Assembly: GCA_038960095.1 (NCBI GenBank)
Contig: CP152425.1
Coordinates: forward strand, 806,001 to 870,000
Length of the DNA stretch: 64,000 bases
Reading direction: 5' to 3'
Origin: Symbiodolus clandestinus
Lineage (GTDB): Bacteria; Pseudomonadota; Gammaproteobacteria; Enterobacterales; G038960095
The position numbers and the translations under genes were made by a program. Below, in pieces: positions 34,181-43,043 of the stretch; within the stretch, counting starts at the first letter, position 1, and each line of letters starts with the position of its first letter. The notes under the pieces are model-generated. The model did not search any database and was not told the origin of the DNA. It saw only the letters and a program-made list of their open reading frames with translations.

Positions 34181-34209
34181 ACGGTAACTTTTAGTCCAAT
34201 GATTGTCAA
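34181..34209 (-). promoter_or_regulatory. Putative sigma-70 promoter of the peptide operon
   Basis: On the minus strand TTGACA (34204-34209) is followed after 17 bp by TACCGT (34181-34186), about 65 bp upstream of the peptide start. The -35 is perfect, the -10 weak, suggesting an activator or low basal use. It lies behind the terminator of the tRNA gene, so the operon is probably transcribed on its own. Confidence 0.45.
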
Positions 34210-34298
34210 TCGTAGATTTTTATTTTTTTTGCTGATCGCTATATGTATTTAGGCCAAATTAATGCAATAGGCTGCTAGCAACAACGTAAAGATGAGAT

Positions 34299-34317
34299 TA
34301 AAAAACCGCCGTGCGGG
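34299..34317 (-). terminator. Rho-independent terminator of tRNA-Ile2
   Basis: Minus-strand reading CCGC-acg-GCGG followed by TTTTTT, about 30 bp past the tRNA CCA end. Separates the rpoD-tRNA side from the peptide operon. Confidence 0.65.
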
Positions 34318-34343
34318 ATCTTTTAATTATAGAATCCAATGAA

Positions 34344-34419
34344 TGGTGGCCCCTCCCCGATTTGAACGGGGGGCCAAACGATTATGAGTCGTCTGCTCTA
34401 ACCACTGAGCTAAGGGGCC
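34344..34419 (-). tRNA. ileX: tRNA-Ile2 (anticodon CAU, lysidine type)
   Basis: 76 nt including the encoded CCA. Starts GGCCCCUUAGCUCAGUGGUUAGAGCA, anticodon loop CUCAUAA with CAU, T arm GUUCAAAUC, acceptor closing GGGGCC-ACCA. The body agrees closely with E. coli ileX, a tRNA-Ile whose CAU is modified to read AUA, rather than elongator or initiator tRNA-Met; the position just behind rpoD also matches ileX. tRNA 3' ends are common integration points, which fits the AT-rich island that follows. Confidence 0.93.
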
Positions 34420-34493
34420 AAACCGACTACTTTGCAGTAGCCGGCTAGGGAAAGCATGATACACAATGACTCTCTCTGATGTCGAGCAGTTTT

Positions 34494-36326
34494 CTAACTT
34501 CTTAAGAAATCACTGAGCTTTTCGGAGCGGCTAGGATGACGCATCTTACGCAGAGCCTTGGCTTCAATCTGCCGTACACGCTCACGGGTTACGACAAATT
34601 GTTTACCCACTTCCTCTAAAGTGTGATCGGTATTCATGTCGATACCAAAACGCATGCAAATAACTTTAGCTTCACGCCGGGTTAGGCTGGATAACACATC
34701 ACGGATAGCCACCTTTAAACTCTCAGAGGTAGCAGAATCTAAAGGGGATTCTAAAGAGCTATCTTCAATAAAGTCTCCTAAATGCGAGTCTTCATCGTCA
34801 CCAACCGGTGTCTCCATAGAGATAGGTTCTTTGGCAATTTTTAGTACCTTGCGGATCTTATCTTCCGGCATCGCCATCCGTTCTGCCAACTCCTCGGGCA
34901 TTGGCTCTCGACCCATCTCTTGCAGCATTTGGCGAGAAATACGATTAAGCTTGTTAATGGTCTCAATCATATGTACTGGAATCCGAATAGTGCGTGCTTG
35001 ATCAGCAATCGAACGAGTAATCGCTTGGCGGATCCACCAGGTGGCATAGGTTGAAAATTTATAACCCCGGCGATACTCAAATTTATCAACCGCTTTCATT
35101 AAACCAATATTGCCTTCTTGGATCAGATCCAGGAATTGTAATCCCCGATTTGTATATTTTTTGGCAATAGAAATAACCAAACGTAGGTTAGCTTCAACCA
35201 TCTCTTTTTTAGCACGACGTGCCTTAGCTTCGCCAATTGACATGCGACGGTTGATTTTTTTAATTTGTTCGATGGTTAAATGGTTTTTTTCCTCGATGGC
35301 TCGCAATCCCTGTAAGTGCTGGAAAATATCCTCGGAACGCTCAGCCAAATGCGCTGACCATGGCTGTTTAGATTCTAGCGCCGCTTTTAACCACACTTCA
35401 TTACTCTCTTGGCCAGTAAAATGTTGTAAGAAATATTTTTTCGGCATCCGGCAATTATCCACACAGATCCGCATAATACCCCATTCCTGAGCACGCACGC
35501 GGTCCATCATTTGACGCATGTTGGTGACCAATCGATCAAATTGTCGTGGAACTAATCTAAATAGCTTAAAAGACTCTGACAGTTTCTGAGTAGCATTAAC
35601 CGTTTCCGCATGCTCCCTGCCATAAGATTGAATCGCTTGGATAATTTGATGATACTGTTCCCGCAGCTCTGCAAATTTTTGCCGGGCGACTTCCGGATCA
35701 ACACTATTATCCTCCTCAACAGTGACTCCCTCTTCATCTTCTTCTAGATCACTCAGTTCAGCTTCCGCTACCAAACTACGCCCTTTCTCACTCAATAGGG
35801 CCGCTTCACCGGCTGCTTCTTCTGAATCAATAAACCCTAGCAGCAGTTCGGAGAGTCGCATCTCACCCAACTCTACACTATCATACTGCTTTAAAAGATC
35901 GGCAATAGCTTCCGGACATTCCGCAACGGAGGATTGTACTTGGGTAACCCCCTCCTCAATACGCTTGGCAATGTCGATCTCATCTTCACGAGTGAGCAGT
36001 TCAACGGTGCCCATCTCCCGCATATACATCCTAACGGGATCGGTCGTCCGTCCTAACTCCGATTCAACGCTGGAGAGCACCTGGGCGGCCGCTTCTGCAA
36101 TATCTTCGTCAGCAACATCTTCCGCTAACAATAGATCATCAACGTCTGGGACCTCTTCCACCACCTGGATTCCCATATCATTGATCATCTGAATAATATC
36201 TTCTATCTGCTCAGAATCGATAATCTCCTCCGGCAAATGATCGTTAACCTCAGCATAAGTTAAATAGCCCTGCTCTTTGCCCCGAGTGACCAGGAGCTTA
36301 AGTTGTGACTGCGAGTTTTGTTCCAT
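34494..36326 (-). CDS. rpoD: RNA polymerase primary sigma factor RpoD (sigma 70)
   Basis: Housekeeping sigma factor. 610 residues (E. coli 613): region 1.1 at the N-terminus (QLKLLVTRGKEQGYLTYAEVNDHLP), an acidic stretch, DPVRMYMREMGTVELLTREDE, the nonconserved domain, region 2 (NLRLVISIAKKYTNRGLQFLDLIQEGN, YATWWIRQAITRSI), region 3 and region 4 (TLEEVGKQFVVTRERVRQIE). Third gene of the macromolecular synthesis operon rpsU-dnaG-rpoD. Confidence 0.99.
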   Translation of the reverse strand: MEQNSQSQLKLLVTRGKEQGYLTYAEVNDHLPEEIIDSEQIEDIIQMINDMGIQVVEEVPDVDDLLLAEDVADEDIAEAAAQVLSSVESELGRTTDPVRMYMREMGTVELLTREDEIDIAKRIEEGVTQVQSSVAECPEAIADLLKQYDSVELGEMRLSELLLGFIDSEEAAGEAALLSEKGRSLVAEAELSDLEEDEEGVTVEEDNSVDPEVARQKFAELREQYHQIIQAIQSYGREHAETVNATQKLSESFKLFRLVPRQFDRLVTNMRQMMDRVRAQEWGIMRICVDNCRMPKKYFLQHFTGQESNEVWLKAALESKQPWSAHLAERSEDIFQHLQGLRAIEEKNHLTIEQIKKINRRMSIGEAKARRAKKEMVEANLRLVISIAKKYTNRGLQFLDLIQEGNIGLMKAVDKFEYRRGYKFSTYATWWIRQAITRSIADQARTIRIPVHMIETINKLNRISRQMLQEMGREPMPEELAERMAMPEDKIRKVLKIAKEPISMETPVGDDEDSHLGDFIEDSSLESPLDSATSESLKVAIRDVLSSLTRREAKVICMRFGIDMNTDHTLEEVGKQFVVTRERVRQIEAKALRKMRHPSRSEKLSDFLRS

Positions 36327-36399
36327 AAATGCGGTACCTATACTTCAAGATCTATTAGGCTATTAATCGTTAGTTGCCACCAATAGCAACTTTGTTTAC

Positions 36400-38175
36400 T
36401 TAAAACAATTCAGCTGGCTTGCTTTTGGCCATTGCTAACAGTTGGATATACTCGCCTCGCTCTCCTAAGGTTAACTGCTTCTGTCGATCTTTGGCAATTA
36501 ATTGATCCATTCGTTGCTCAATCCCTTGAGTATAAACGTGATAAAGTGTATCTAAAAAAGTTTCTGTTATATGCTCACTATCTATCAGATGATCCCAAAT
36601 GGCTAAGGCTTCAAGCTGTGGATAAATTCGGTGATTTTGCCAATGGCCCAGCAGCTGTCCTAATGTCACTTCTGGGTAACGGTGACAGTAGGCCAATAGT
36701 GCATTGAACAAGCGCCAACCGGGAAAAGCGCTTAGCGGCGCTCTGCTAATTACCTTGGGCACTTGCTGGGCTAACGATGGGTTTTGTAATAGCAATGCCA
36801 ACAACAGTCTCATCGGAGTCTGTTTTAAGCGTGGTTGCTGGTGGCTTCTGTTTATTATTGAAGCCTGTTTGGGCAAAAGCCGCTCTAATTGACCTTCATC
36901 AACAATCCCTAACTTATGGCCAAGCTGCTCACGCAATGCCATCCGCAAAGTCCCTCCCGGAACCCGCTCGATCAACGGCAGTGCACGAGCACTGAGTCGT
37001 GCTCTACCTTCAGGACGGCTCAAATCAATCTGCTGAAGTAGAGTGGAAAATAGCAAAGTTGAAATATCATCGGCTTGTTGTTGAATAGCCTGAAAATCCT
37101 CTGGTCCGCCACGCTGAACTAAACTGTCTGGATCCTCTCCAGCAGGTAAAAACATGAATTTTACCTGCACACCATCCCGTAGTTGCGGTAAAATTCTCTC
37201 TAAAGCTTTCCAGGCAGCCTCTCGTCCTGCTGAATCACCATCATAACAGAAGATCAGGGAGTCAGTGACCCGAAGCAGCTGTGCAATTTGCTCTGAGGTG
37301 GTCGCTGTGCCCAAAGTAGCAACTACTGAATAGATCCCAAAGCACACCAGCGACAACACATCCATGTAGCCTTCAACCACTAAAATATACGTTGGGTGCC
37401 GCTCTCGCTGTATGAGCTCATAAAGTCCGTAGAGAGTCTGACTTTTGCGAAACAGCGGCGTCTCTGGAGAGTTCAGATATTTAGGCTCTCCCTTATCTAA
37501 GATGCGCCCGCCAAATGCCACCACCTGACCCCTTAGGTTACGAATCGGAAATAGCAGCCGATTGCGGAAGCGATCATAGTAGCTTCCTCGCGCATTTTGG
37601 ACAATCAAACCAGCACTGCTCAACGCCTGCAGCTCAAGGGGTTGCGAGCTAAAACGGCGACTAACGGCATCCCACCCTGGTGCAGCAAAACCAATACGAA
37701 ATTGTTGGATGACCGACTGAATAATACCTCGATGCTGCAGGTAACCACGGGCAGAGTGATGATCAGGTTGTAGCAACATTTGCTGGTAATAAACGGTCAG
37801 TTGTTCAAGCAGCTGATACAGTTGACGACGCTGCGGTTGCCCTGACGAAACCGCTCCGTGCAAACCACTATTAGTGGGTCGAGGAACCGTTAGGCCCAGT
37901 CGCAATGCCAGCTCCTCAACCGCTTCTGGAAAAGCAAGTTTATCCAGTGCCATCAAAAAGCCTAAAGCGTTACCATTAACCCCACAACCAAAACAGTGGT
38001 AGAATTGCTTATCAGCACTAACCGTAAAAGACGCGCTTTTTTCCGTATGAAATGGACAACGGGCATAATAATCTTTGCCCTGCTTTTTCAATTTGACGCG
38101 GGAACCAATGATCTCGACCAAGTCCGTCTGGGCTAACAATTGGTCAATAAAATCACGCGGGATCTGGCTAGCCAT
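36400..38175 (-). CDS. dnaG: DNA primase DnaG
   Basis: Makes RNA primers at the replication fork and binds DnaB through its C-terminus. 591 residues from ATG 38173-38175 (MASQIPRDFIDQLL), which matches the family start; an upstream in-frame ATG would add five residues. CHC2 zinc-binding domain (CPFH ... CFGCG, about 40-64), TOPRIM core (VVEGYMDVLSL, CYDGDSAGREA) and the C-terminal DnaB-binding helical domain. Middle gene of rpsU-dnaG-rpoD. Confidence 0.98.
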   Translation of the reverse strand: MASQIPRDFIDQLLAQTDLVEIIGSRVKLKKQGKDYYARCPFHTEKSASFTVSADKQFYHCFGCGVNGNALGFLMALDKLAFPEAVEELALRLGLTVPRPTNSGLHGAVSSGQPQRRQLYQLLEQLTVYYQQMLLQPDHHSARGYLQHRGIIQSVIQQFRIGFAAPGWDAVSRRFSSQPLELQALSSAGLIVQNARGSYYDRFRNRLLFPIRNLRGQVVAFGGRILDKGEPKYLNSPETPLFRKSQTLYGLYELIQRERHPTYILVVEGYMDVLSLVCFGIYSVVATLGTATTSEQIAQLLRVTDSLIFCYDGDSAGREAAWKALERILPQLRDGVQVKFMFLPAGEDPDSLVQRGGPEDFQAIQQQADDISTLLFSTLLQQIDLSRPEGRARLSARALPLIERVPGGTLRMALREQLGHKLGIVDEGQLERLLPKQASIINRSHQQPRLKQTPMRLLLALLLQNPSLAQQVPKVISRAPLSAFPGWRLFNALLAYCHRYPEVTLGQLLGHWQNHRIYPQLEALAIWDHLIDSEHITETFLDTLYHVYTQGIEQRMDQLIAKDRQKQLTLGERGEYIQLLAMAKSKPAELF

Positions 38176-38287
38176 ACCGATAGGTACCATGATTAATCGC
38201 TCGTGTACCTTGCATCACTCCACTGAACGATCAATATATTTGAAAAATGCCTTAATTTTCGCCGTGCCTTAAACAGGCTCAAGTCCC

Positions 38288-38503
38288 TTAATATAAACGA
38301 GAATGCCGTGCGTTCTTACGGGCTAACTTCTTGATATGCCGTTTTATTGCCGCCGTTTTAGCCCGCTTACGTTCAGTCGTCGGTTTTTCATAAAACTCTC
38401 TGCGCCGAACTTCTGATAAGATCCCAGCCTTTTCGCAAGAGCGCTTAAAACGCCGTAAGGCTACATCGAAGGGTTCATTGTCACGGACTTTAATTACCGG
38501 CAT
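38288..38503 (-). CDS. rpsU: 30S ribosomal protein S21
   Basis: 71-residue, highly basic S21: MPVIKVRDNEPFDVALRRFKR ... and the C-terminal KKLARKNARHSRLY. Same length as in E. coli. First gene of the rpsU-dnaG-rpoD operon and divergent from tsaD. Confidence 0.98.
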   Translation of the reverse strand: MPVIKVRDNEPFDVALRRFKRSCEKAGILSEVRRREFYEKPTTERKRAKTAAIKRHIKKLARKNARHSRLY

Positions 38504-38585
38504 CTCTTGTTAACCTCAATTATTGATTGGCACGACTCGCCCAAAAAACCTGTACCGGGCGCTTTACTGCTTTGGTAAAAATTCC

Positions 38586-38615
38586 ATTGTAGCCTGTCAT
38601 GAAGCCTTTTGTAAA
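38586..38615 (-). promoter_or_regulatory. Putative sigma-70 promoter of rpsU-dnaG-rpoD
   Basis: TTTACA (38610-38615) and TACAAT (38586-38591) on the minus strand, spaced 18 bp, about 80 bp upstream of rpsU. The only clear promoter-like pair in the 330-bp divergent region between rpsU and tsaD, which holds no gene. Confidence 0.55.
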
Positions 38616-38834
38616 GAAAGGGTTCGCGGATGAATAGCAATGGCTTGATAAAAAGCATCGAGTTTGCAAAAATCTTGATAAGATCCCGGGGATTCTTTAG
38701 GATACTTAAAATATTTGCAATTACTACCCTCAGATTATAGAGGGCCTTTTCCTGAAATATCAAATAATTTAGAAAAATTTAGTCAACAAAGCATATTTCA
38801 CACTAATTTATCCTCCTTAATTTGAACGAGATTG

Positions 38835-39929
38835 ATGAGACATAGCTGCTTAACCAAAGGCAACGAGGGGGACTGCTCACGCCGTGCTCTTCCGCTACGA
38901 GTCCTGGGTATTGAAAGTTCATGTGACGATACCGGTGTCGCGATCTTTGATGGTGACCTTGGGCTATTAAGCAACCTAGTGGCTAGCCAAACTACGCACG
39001 CTGAATATGGTGGCGTTGTCCCTGAATTAGCCTCCCGCGACCACAGTCGTCAACTGCTGCCACTGATCCAAGCAACGCTGCAACAAGCTAACTGTACTCC
39101 TCAACAGATAACAGGCATTGCTTACACGGCTGGTCCCGGGTTGGTAGGCGCCCTCTTGGTGGGTGCCAGTATTGCCAAAGCTTTGGCGTTTGCTTGGCAA
39201 ATTCCAGCGCTGCCAATTCACCATTTAGAAGGACATTTACTAGCGCCCCTGTTAGAAGCCCAAGCGCCTGAGTTCCCGTTTATCGCCTTGCTAGTCTCTG
39301 GAGGTCATACGCAATTGCTGCAGGTTAATGCGATTGGGAATTACCAGCTACTGGGTGAATCCTTAGATGACGCTGCTGGCGAAGCCTTCGATAAAACAGC
39401 CAAGTTATTGGGCCTAAATTACCCAGGAGGGCCTGCATTGGCCCAATTGGCACAACAAGGGCGCCCTGGACGTTTTCAATTTCCTCGCCCAATGACCGAC
39501 CGACCCGGTCTGGATTTTAGCTTTTCAGGCTTGAAAACGGCGGTAGCAACTACGATTCATGCGGCGGATGACTCACTGCAAACGCGAGCCGATATTGCCC
39601 ATGCCTTTGAGAATGCTGTTGTCGACACTCTGCTTATCAAATGCCGGCGCGCTTTAGACAGCTCTGGGCTCGACCGTCTCGTGGTCTCAGGTGGTGTCAG
39701 CGCTAACCAGACGCTACGCCAACAACTATGCCAGCTAATGCAGCAGCGAGGGGGGAAAGTTTACTACCCGCGCCCTGATCTCTGCACCGATAATGGAGCA
39801 ATGATTGCTTATGCAGGCGCCCTACGCCTGCAAGCACAGTGTCAACAGCCTGAAAAACCGGCTTGTTTAGCCATTACTGTCTACCCTCGGTGGCCATTGG
39901 TAGAACAGATGCTTTTGACCGATTGTTAA
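38835..39929 (+). CDS. tsaD: tRNA N6-threonylcarbamoyladenosine transferase TsaD
   Basis: With TsaB and TsaE transfers the threonylcarbamoyl group to A37 of ANN-decoding tRNAs. 364 residues: LGIESSCDDTGVAI, YGGVVPELASRDH, the metal motif HHLEGH (near residue 131), LVSGGHTQL, LDDAAGEAFDKTAKLLGL, and VSGGVSANQTLRQ. About 24 residues precede the family start (normally MRVLGIE) because the first usable ATG is at 38835; the extension (RHSCLTKGNEGDC) is not conserved and no nearer ATG, GTG or TTG exists in frame. Opposite strand to rpsU as in E. coli. Confidence 0.96.
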   Translation: MRHSCLTKGNEGDCSRRALPLRVLGIESSCDDTGVAIFDGDLGLLSNLVASQTTHAEYGGVVPELASRDHSRQLLPLIQATLQQANCTPQQITGIAYTAGPGLVGALLVGASIAKALAFAWQIPALPIHHLEGHLLAPLLEAQAPEFPFIALLVSGGHTQLLQVNAIGNYQLLGESLDDAAGEAFDKTAKLLGLNYPGGPALAQLAQQGRPGRFQFPRPMTDRPGLDFSFSGLKTAVATTIHAADDSLQTRADIAHAFENAVVDTLLIKCRRALDSSGLDRLVVSGGVSANQTLRQQLCQLMQQRGGKVYYPRPDLCTDNGAMIAYAGALRLQAQCQQPEKPACLAITVYPRWPLVEQMLLTDC

Positions 39930-39946
39930 CGATATTCGTTCTGCTC

Positions 39947-41233
39947 ATGCTGACCACTCGACAGTTATCAATGGTTAGTCTATTTGGACTGATGAGTGGC
40001 TTTACGTTGATGTTGACCGCAGGAGCACTCAACTATTGGTTAGCGCAAGCGGCTATCAGCTTACCCATGATTGGCGCCTTTTCCTTAGTTGCTTTACCCT
40101 ATGCGATTAATTTCTTATGGGCACCACTCTTCGATATTTACCATTTGGGCTGGCTTGGAAAGCGTTTAGGGCCTCGAATGGCCTGGACGATGCTGATCCA
40201 ATTACTCCTCATTTTAGCAGTATGGCAAATTAGCACTCTGACACCCACCCATCATATTCAAATATTGGCAGGAACCAGCCTACTGATTGCCCTATTAAGT
40301 TCTGCACAAGATGTTTTATTAGGCGCTATCAAGACGGAACTGATTGCTAAAAGTGCCCAAGGTGCAGCCGCTGGAATGTATATCTTTGGCTACCGAATTG
40401 GAATGCTACTCTCTAGCTCAGGTGCCATTTATCTCTCCACCCTATTGAGTTGGCAGTTAATCTATCAAATAGCCGCCGGCGTGATCGCTGTGCTCTCACT
40501 GCTGATTGGCTGTATTCTCTATCCTTTGCCTTCTGCTAATCCCCTATCGGTCAACCCTATCACGACAACAACTCCTAATAAACCCGTAAGTGCTCGTTTA
40601 AGCAGTATCTTTGGCTTTCTAAAAGAGGCTTTACAACCGATCGGGTTACCCAGCAAGCTAGGCCTGATTGTTCTCTTTTTGATCCTCTACCGCTTACCGG
40701 ATAACTTTATCAGCATGATGATTAATCCCTTCTTGCTGGCACTACGCTACGATGCCCTGGAGATTGCTAGTGTCAGCAAATGTTTTGGGATCATTAGCGC
40801 CATGCTTGGCGGGATTATCGCTAGCTATTGGATGAAAAAAAACAGCCTGTATCCCAGTTTACTACGTTTTGGTATTCTTCATGCTGGAGCCCATCTGCTA
40901 TTTATTTTGCACCGTTGGTTCGGAAAACAATTAAATTTATTGATTGTTACCATTGGTCTAGAAAGTATCACTGGTGGCATGGTGATGGCAGCCTATATTG
41001 GCTTTATCGCTTCCCTGTGCACCGGTCGCTGGCGCGCCACTCAGTATGCTTTTTTTAGCTCGATGATGGGGCTTTCGCGAGCCACCCTACCGGCATTATC
41101 CGGCTACTTGGTACAGCGTTTTGGTTGGGATCTGTTTTTTGTTACTATGACACTGCTAACCATCCCGTCACTGTTGATACTTAAGCACATTGTTCCTAAG
41201 CTTGTCGAAGACAAGCTTAACTATCCGCAATAA
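39947..41233 (+). CDS. AmpG-like muropeptide permease (MFS/PAT family)
   Basis: 428-residue inner-membrane transporter with about 12 membrane segments. AmpG-type features: ALPYAINFLWAPLFDIY near residue 50, SSAQDVLLGAIKTELI near 115, and RLPDNFISMMINPFLL in the second half; AmpG imports GlcNAc-anhydro-muropeptides for cell-wall recycling. ATG 39947 gives the family start; the frame is open upstream inside tsaD. A 10-bp perfect palindrome (taagcttgtc / gacaagctta, 41197-41219) lies in its last codons. Inserted between tsaD and folB, an order that differs from E. coli. Confidence 0.8.
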   Translation: MLTTRQLSMVSLFGLMSGFTLMLTAGALNYWLAQAAISLPMIGAFSLVALPYAINFLWAPLFDIYHLGWLGKRLGPRMAWTMLIQLLLILAVWQISTLTPTHHIQILAGTSLLIALLSSAQDVLLGAIKTELIAKSAQGAAAGMYIFGYRIGMLLSSSGAIYLSTLLSWQLIYQIAAGVIAVLSLLIGCILYPLPSANPLSVNPITTTTPNKPVSARLSSIFGFLKEALQPIGLPSKLGLIVLFLILYRLPDNFISMMINPFLLALRYDALEIASVSKCFGIISAMLGGIIASYWMKKNSLYPSLLRFGILHAGAHLLFILHRWFGKQLNLLIVTIGLESITGGMVMAAYIGFIASLCTGRWRATQYAFFSSMMGLSRATLPALSGYLVQRFGWDLFFVTMTLLTIPSLLILKHIVPKLVEDKLNYPQ

Positions 41234-41285
41234 CAACTGATTAACGTCTCTAGAATCAGTCAAGTCGATACTACCAGAGTTTTTA

Positions 41286-41648
41286 ATGGATAAATTATTA
41301 ATCAAGCGGTTACAAGTACTCACTACTATTGGGGTTTATCCTTGGGAGCAAGCCATCTTGCAACCTTTACTGCTTGATCTACAGTTGGAACTGGATCTGC
41401 AACCAGCAGCCCAACAAGAAAAACTCCAACAGAGTATTGATTATGAACAAGTAGCAACTCTAATTACTGAGCACCTACGAACACAGCGCTTCCTATTAAT
41501 TGAGCGGGTTGCTGAAGTGGTTGCAGAACGATTATTAACCGAATTTTCCTTAACCCGAATAACCCTAACGGTAACTAAACCACGTGCTCTGGCACACGCA
41601 AAAAGTGCCGGAATCACTATCACCCGAAACCGCACGGTCGTTAATTAA
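41286..41648 (+). CDS. folB: Dihydroneopterin aldolase
   Basis: Folate pathway: converts dihydroneopterin to 6-hydroxymethyl-dihydropterin. 120 residues with TTIGVYPWEQ near the N-terminus, SIDYEQVATLI with the active-site Glu/Tyr region, FLLIERVAEVVAERLL, and TVTKPRAL. Between the AmpG-like gene and uppP, in keeping with the tsaD-folB-uppP neighbourhood. Confidence 0.96.
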   Translation: MDKLLIKRLQVLTTIGVYPWEQAILQPLLLDLQLELDLQPAAQQEKLQQSIDYEQVATLITEHLRTQRFLLIERVAEVVAERLLTEFSLTRITLTVTKPRALAHAKSAGITITRNRTVVN

Positions 41649-41687
41649 TCTTTTACCGCTTGATAAAATAACTGGTTGGAACCTGCG

Positions 41688-42485
41688 ATGATCCTATCCT
41701 CCCTGCTCACTATCCTACTACTAGGCATTATTGAAGCTGTCAGTGAATTTTTACCTATCTCCTCGAGCGGCCATCTGATCCTAGCGAGTCACTGGCTGCC
41801 TCTGCCCGAACCATTAGCTTCACTGGCGGTCGTGCTCTTGCAGCTCGGAGCAATTGCTGCCATTGTGGTGCGCTTTTGGCCGCAGCTGCTGGCACTCATC
41901 CCCTGGCCTCGCCAACAACCCACAGCGGCTGCTTTTAACGCCTGGCATCTGATTTTTGGCGTGATGCCTGTTGTGCTCGTCGGCGGCATCGGTTATTCCG
42001 GGATTAAATTGCTGCTCTGTACAGAAGGCACGTTGGTTTATGGATTGCTGGCCGGCTCGCTGTTAATGCTGATGGCCGAATGGCTGCCCATCGACAAAAA
42101 AACCCAACAATTATCACAACTCAGTTACTGGCAAGCGTTACTGATTGGCTGTTTTCAATGCCTAGCGCTATGGCCAGGTTTTTCTCGCTCGGGAGCAACC
42201 ATTGCTGGCGCCCTGTTACTAGGGGTCAACCGTCCAGCTGCTGTTACCTTCTCATTTCTATTAGCCGTGCCGACGATGATTGGAGCCAGCAGCTTGGATT
42301 TATGGAAGCAGTGGTCCCTGTTACAACTTCACCATGGGCCAGTACTACTAGTAGGCACAGTAACTGCCTTTATCGTATCCTGGTTGATAGTCGGTTGGGC
42401 ATTGGATCTGTTACAGCGCTTCACACTAATACCCTTTGCTATCTACCGTCTTGTTTTAGCGCTAATGCTTTATCGCTTTTATTGA
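41688..42485 (+). CDS. uppP: Undecaprenyl-diphosphate phosphatase UppP (BacA)
   Basis: Recycles the lipid carrier of cell-wall synthesis. 265 residues, multi-pass membrane protein with the two family signatures: EAVSEFLPISSSGHL (Glu-rich motif 1, near residue 17) and PGFSRSGATIAGAL (near 164, catalytic Ser/Arg). ATG 41688 is chosen; a TTG four codons upstream is the only alternative. Follows folB by 40 bp. Confidence 0.96.
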   Translation: MILSSLLTILLLGIIEAVSEFLPISSSGHLILASHWLPLPEPLASLAVVLLQLGAIAAIVVRFWPQLLALIPWPRQQPTAAAFNAWHLIFGVMPVVLVGGIGYSGIKLLLCTEGTLVYGLLAGSLLMLMAEWLPIDKKTQQLSQLSYWQALLIGCFQCLALWPGFSRSGATIAGALLLGVNRPAAVTFSFLLAVPTMIGASSLDLWKQWSLLQLHHGPVLLVGTVTAFIVSWLIVGWALDLLQRFTLIPFAIYRLVLALMLYRFY

Positions 42486-42660
42486 TTGGCAGACTTTCCT
42501 TTCTTATCTAGGGTTATTAAGTGCTTGTGATATTATTTTATTTTTAAATCTTAATTTTTAAGAGTTGTTATCAACGCTTTCCTTTTATCCAGTAAAAAGC
42601 ATAAGACAATTTTGTCTTCAACGATCGGCTCTAATTTGACTAGATGTAATATTGATGGCT

Positions 42661-42910
42661 TTACAAGCCTATACAGTCGATATTGTGATAAGCGATGGTT
42701 GGGAGCGCATCGAGGAGAGGATGTGCAAAATCGCCATGCCAATCTCGCTGCAAACCAATTCTTTGCATGAGGTTTATTGAGTGCTGATTAGCAGGGACTG
42801 TGAATGCAACAATTTCTCTATCACTTTAGCAGCTTGGTTAATCAAAAAGTAGTGCTCAGCATCTTTTAGTTGCCAAGTTCTAAGGATTAATTTTTCTGTT
42901 TCAATAACTT
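42661..42910 (-). pseudogene. Decayed GNAT acetyltransferase (RimJ/RimL type)
   Basis: On the minus strand, a beginning IETEKLILRTWQLKDAEHYF (near 42910) and an end INLMQRIGLQRDWHGDFAHP followed by a stop at 42661 match the two ends of RimJ/RimL-type N-acetyltransferases. The middle ~100 residues (acetyl-CoA site) are deleted and the ends are in different frames. No intact gene remains in this 560-bp gap between uppP and pssA. Confidence 0.65.
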
Positions 42911-43043
42911 TTATCTATTCAGCTTTGTCTATGTCGTTGAACTTAAATTTTAGATGAAGTACCGATCAATAGCGCATCACCTCAACTGCAAATCGATCGT
43001 AAGTCAGGAAGATCAATACGTTTAAACACTAAGCATTCTGTTT

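Noticed and set aside
35722..36192. 156-codon Ser-rich plus-strand frame inside rpoD
   Set aside because: Antisense shadow of the acidic region of RpoD; same for the long antisense frames in groEL, dnaG, clpB and hemE.
38494..38763. 89-codon minus-strand frame upstream of and overlapping the rpsU start
   Set aside because: Covers the rpsU promoter, has no ribosome binding site and no protein-like features.
41197..41219. Perfect palindrome at the end of the AmpG-like gene as a terminator
   Set aside because: It lies within the coding frame and is not followed by a T run; folB follows on the same strand.
42551..42742. 63-codon minus-strand frame after uppP
   Set aside because: It is in a different frame from the readable acetyltransferase remains and has no family features.
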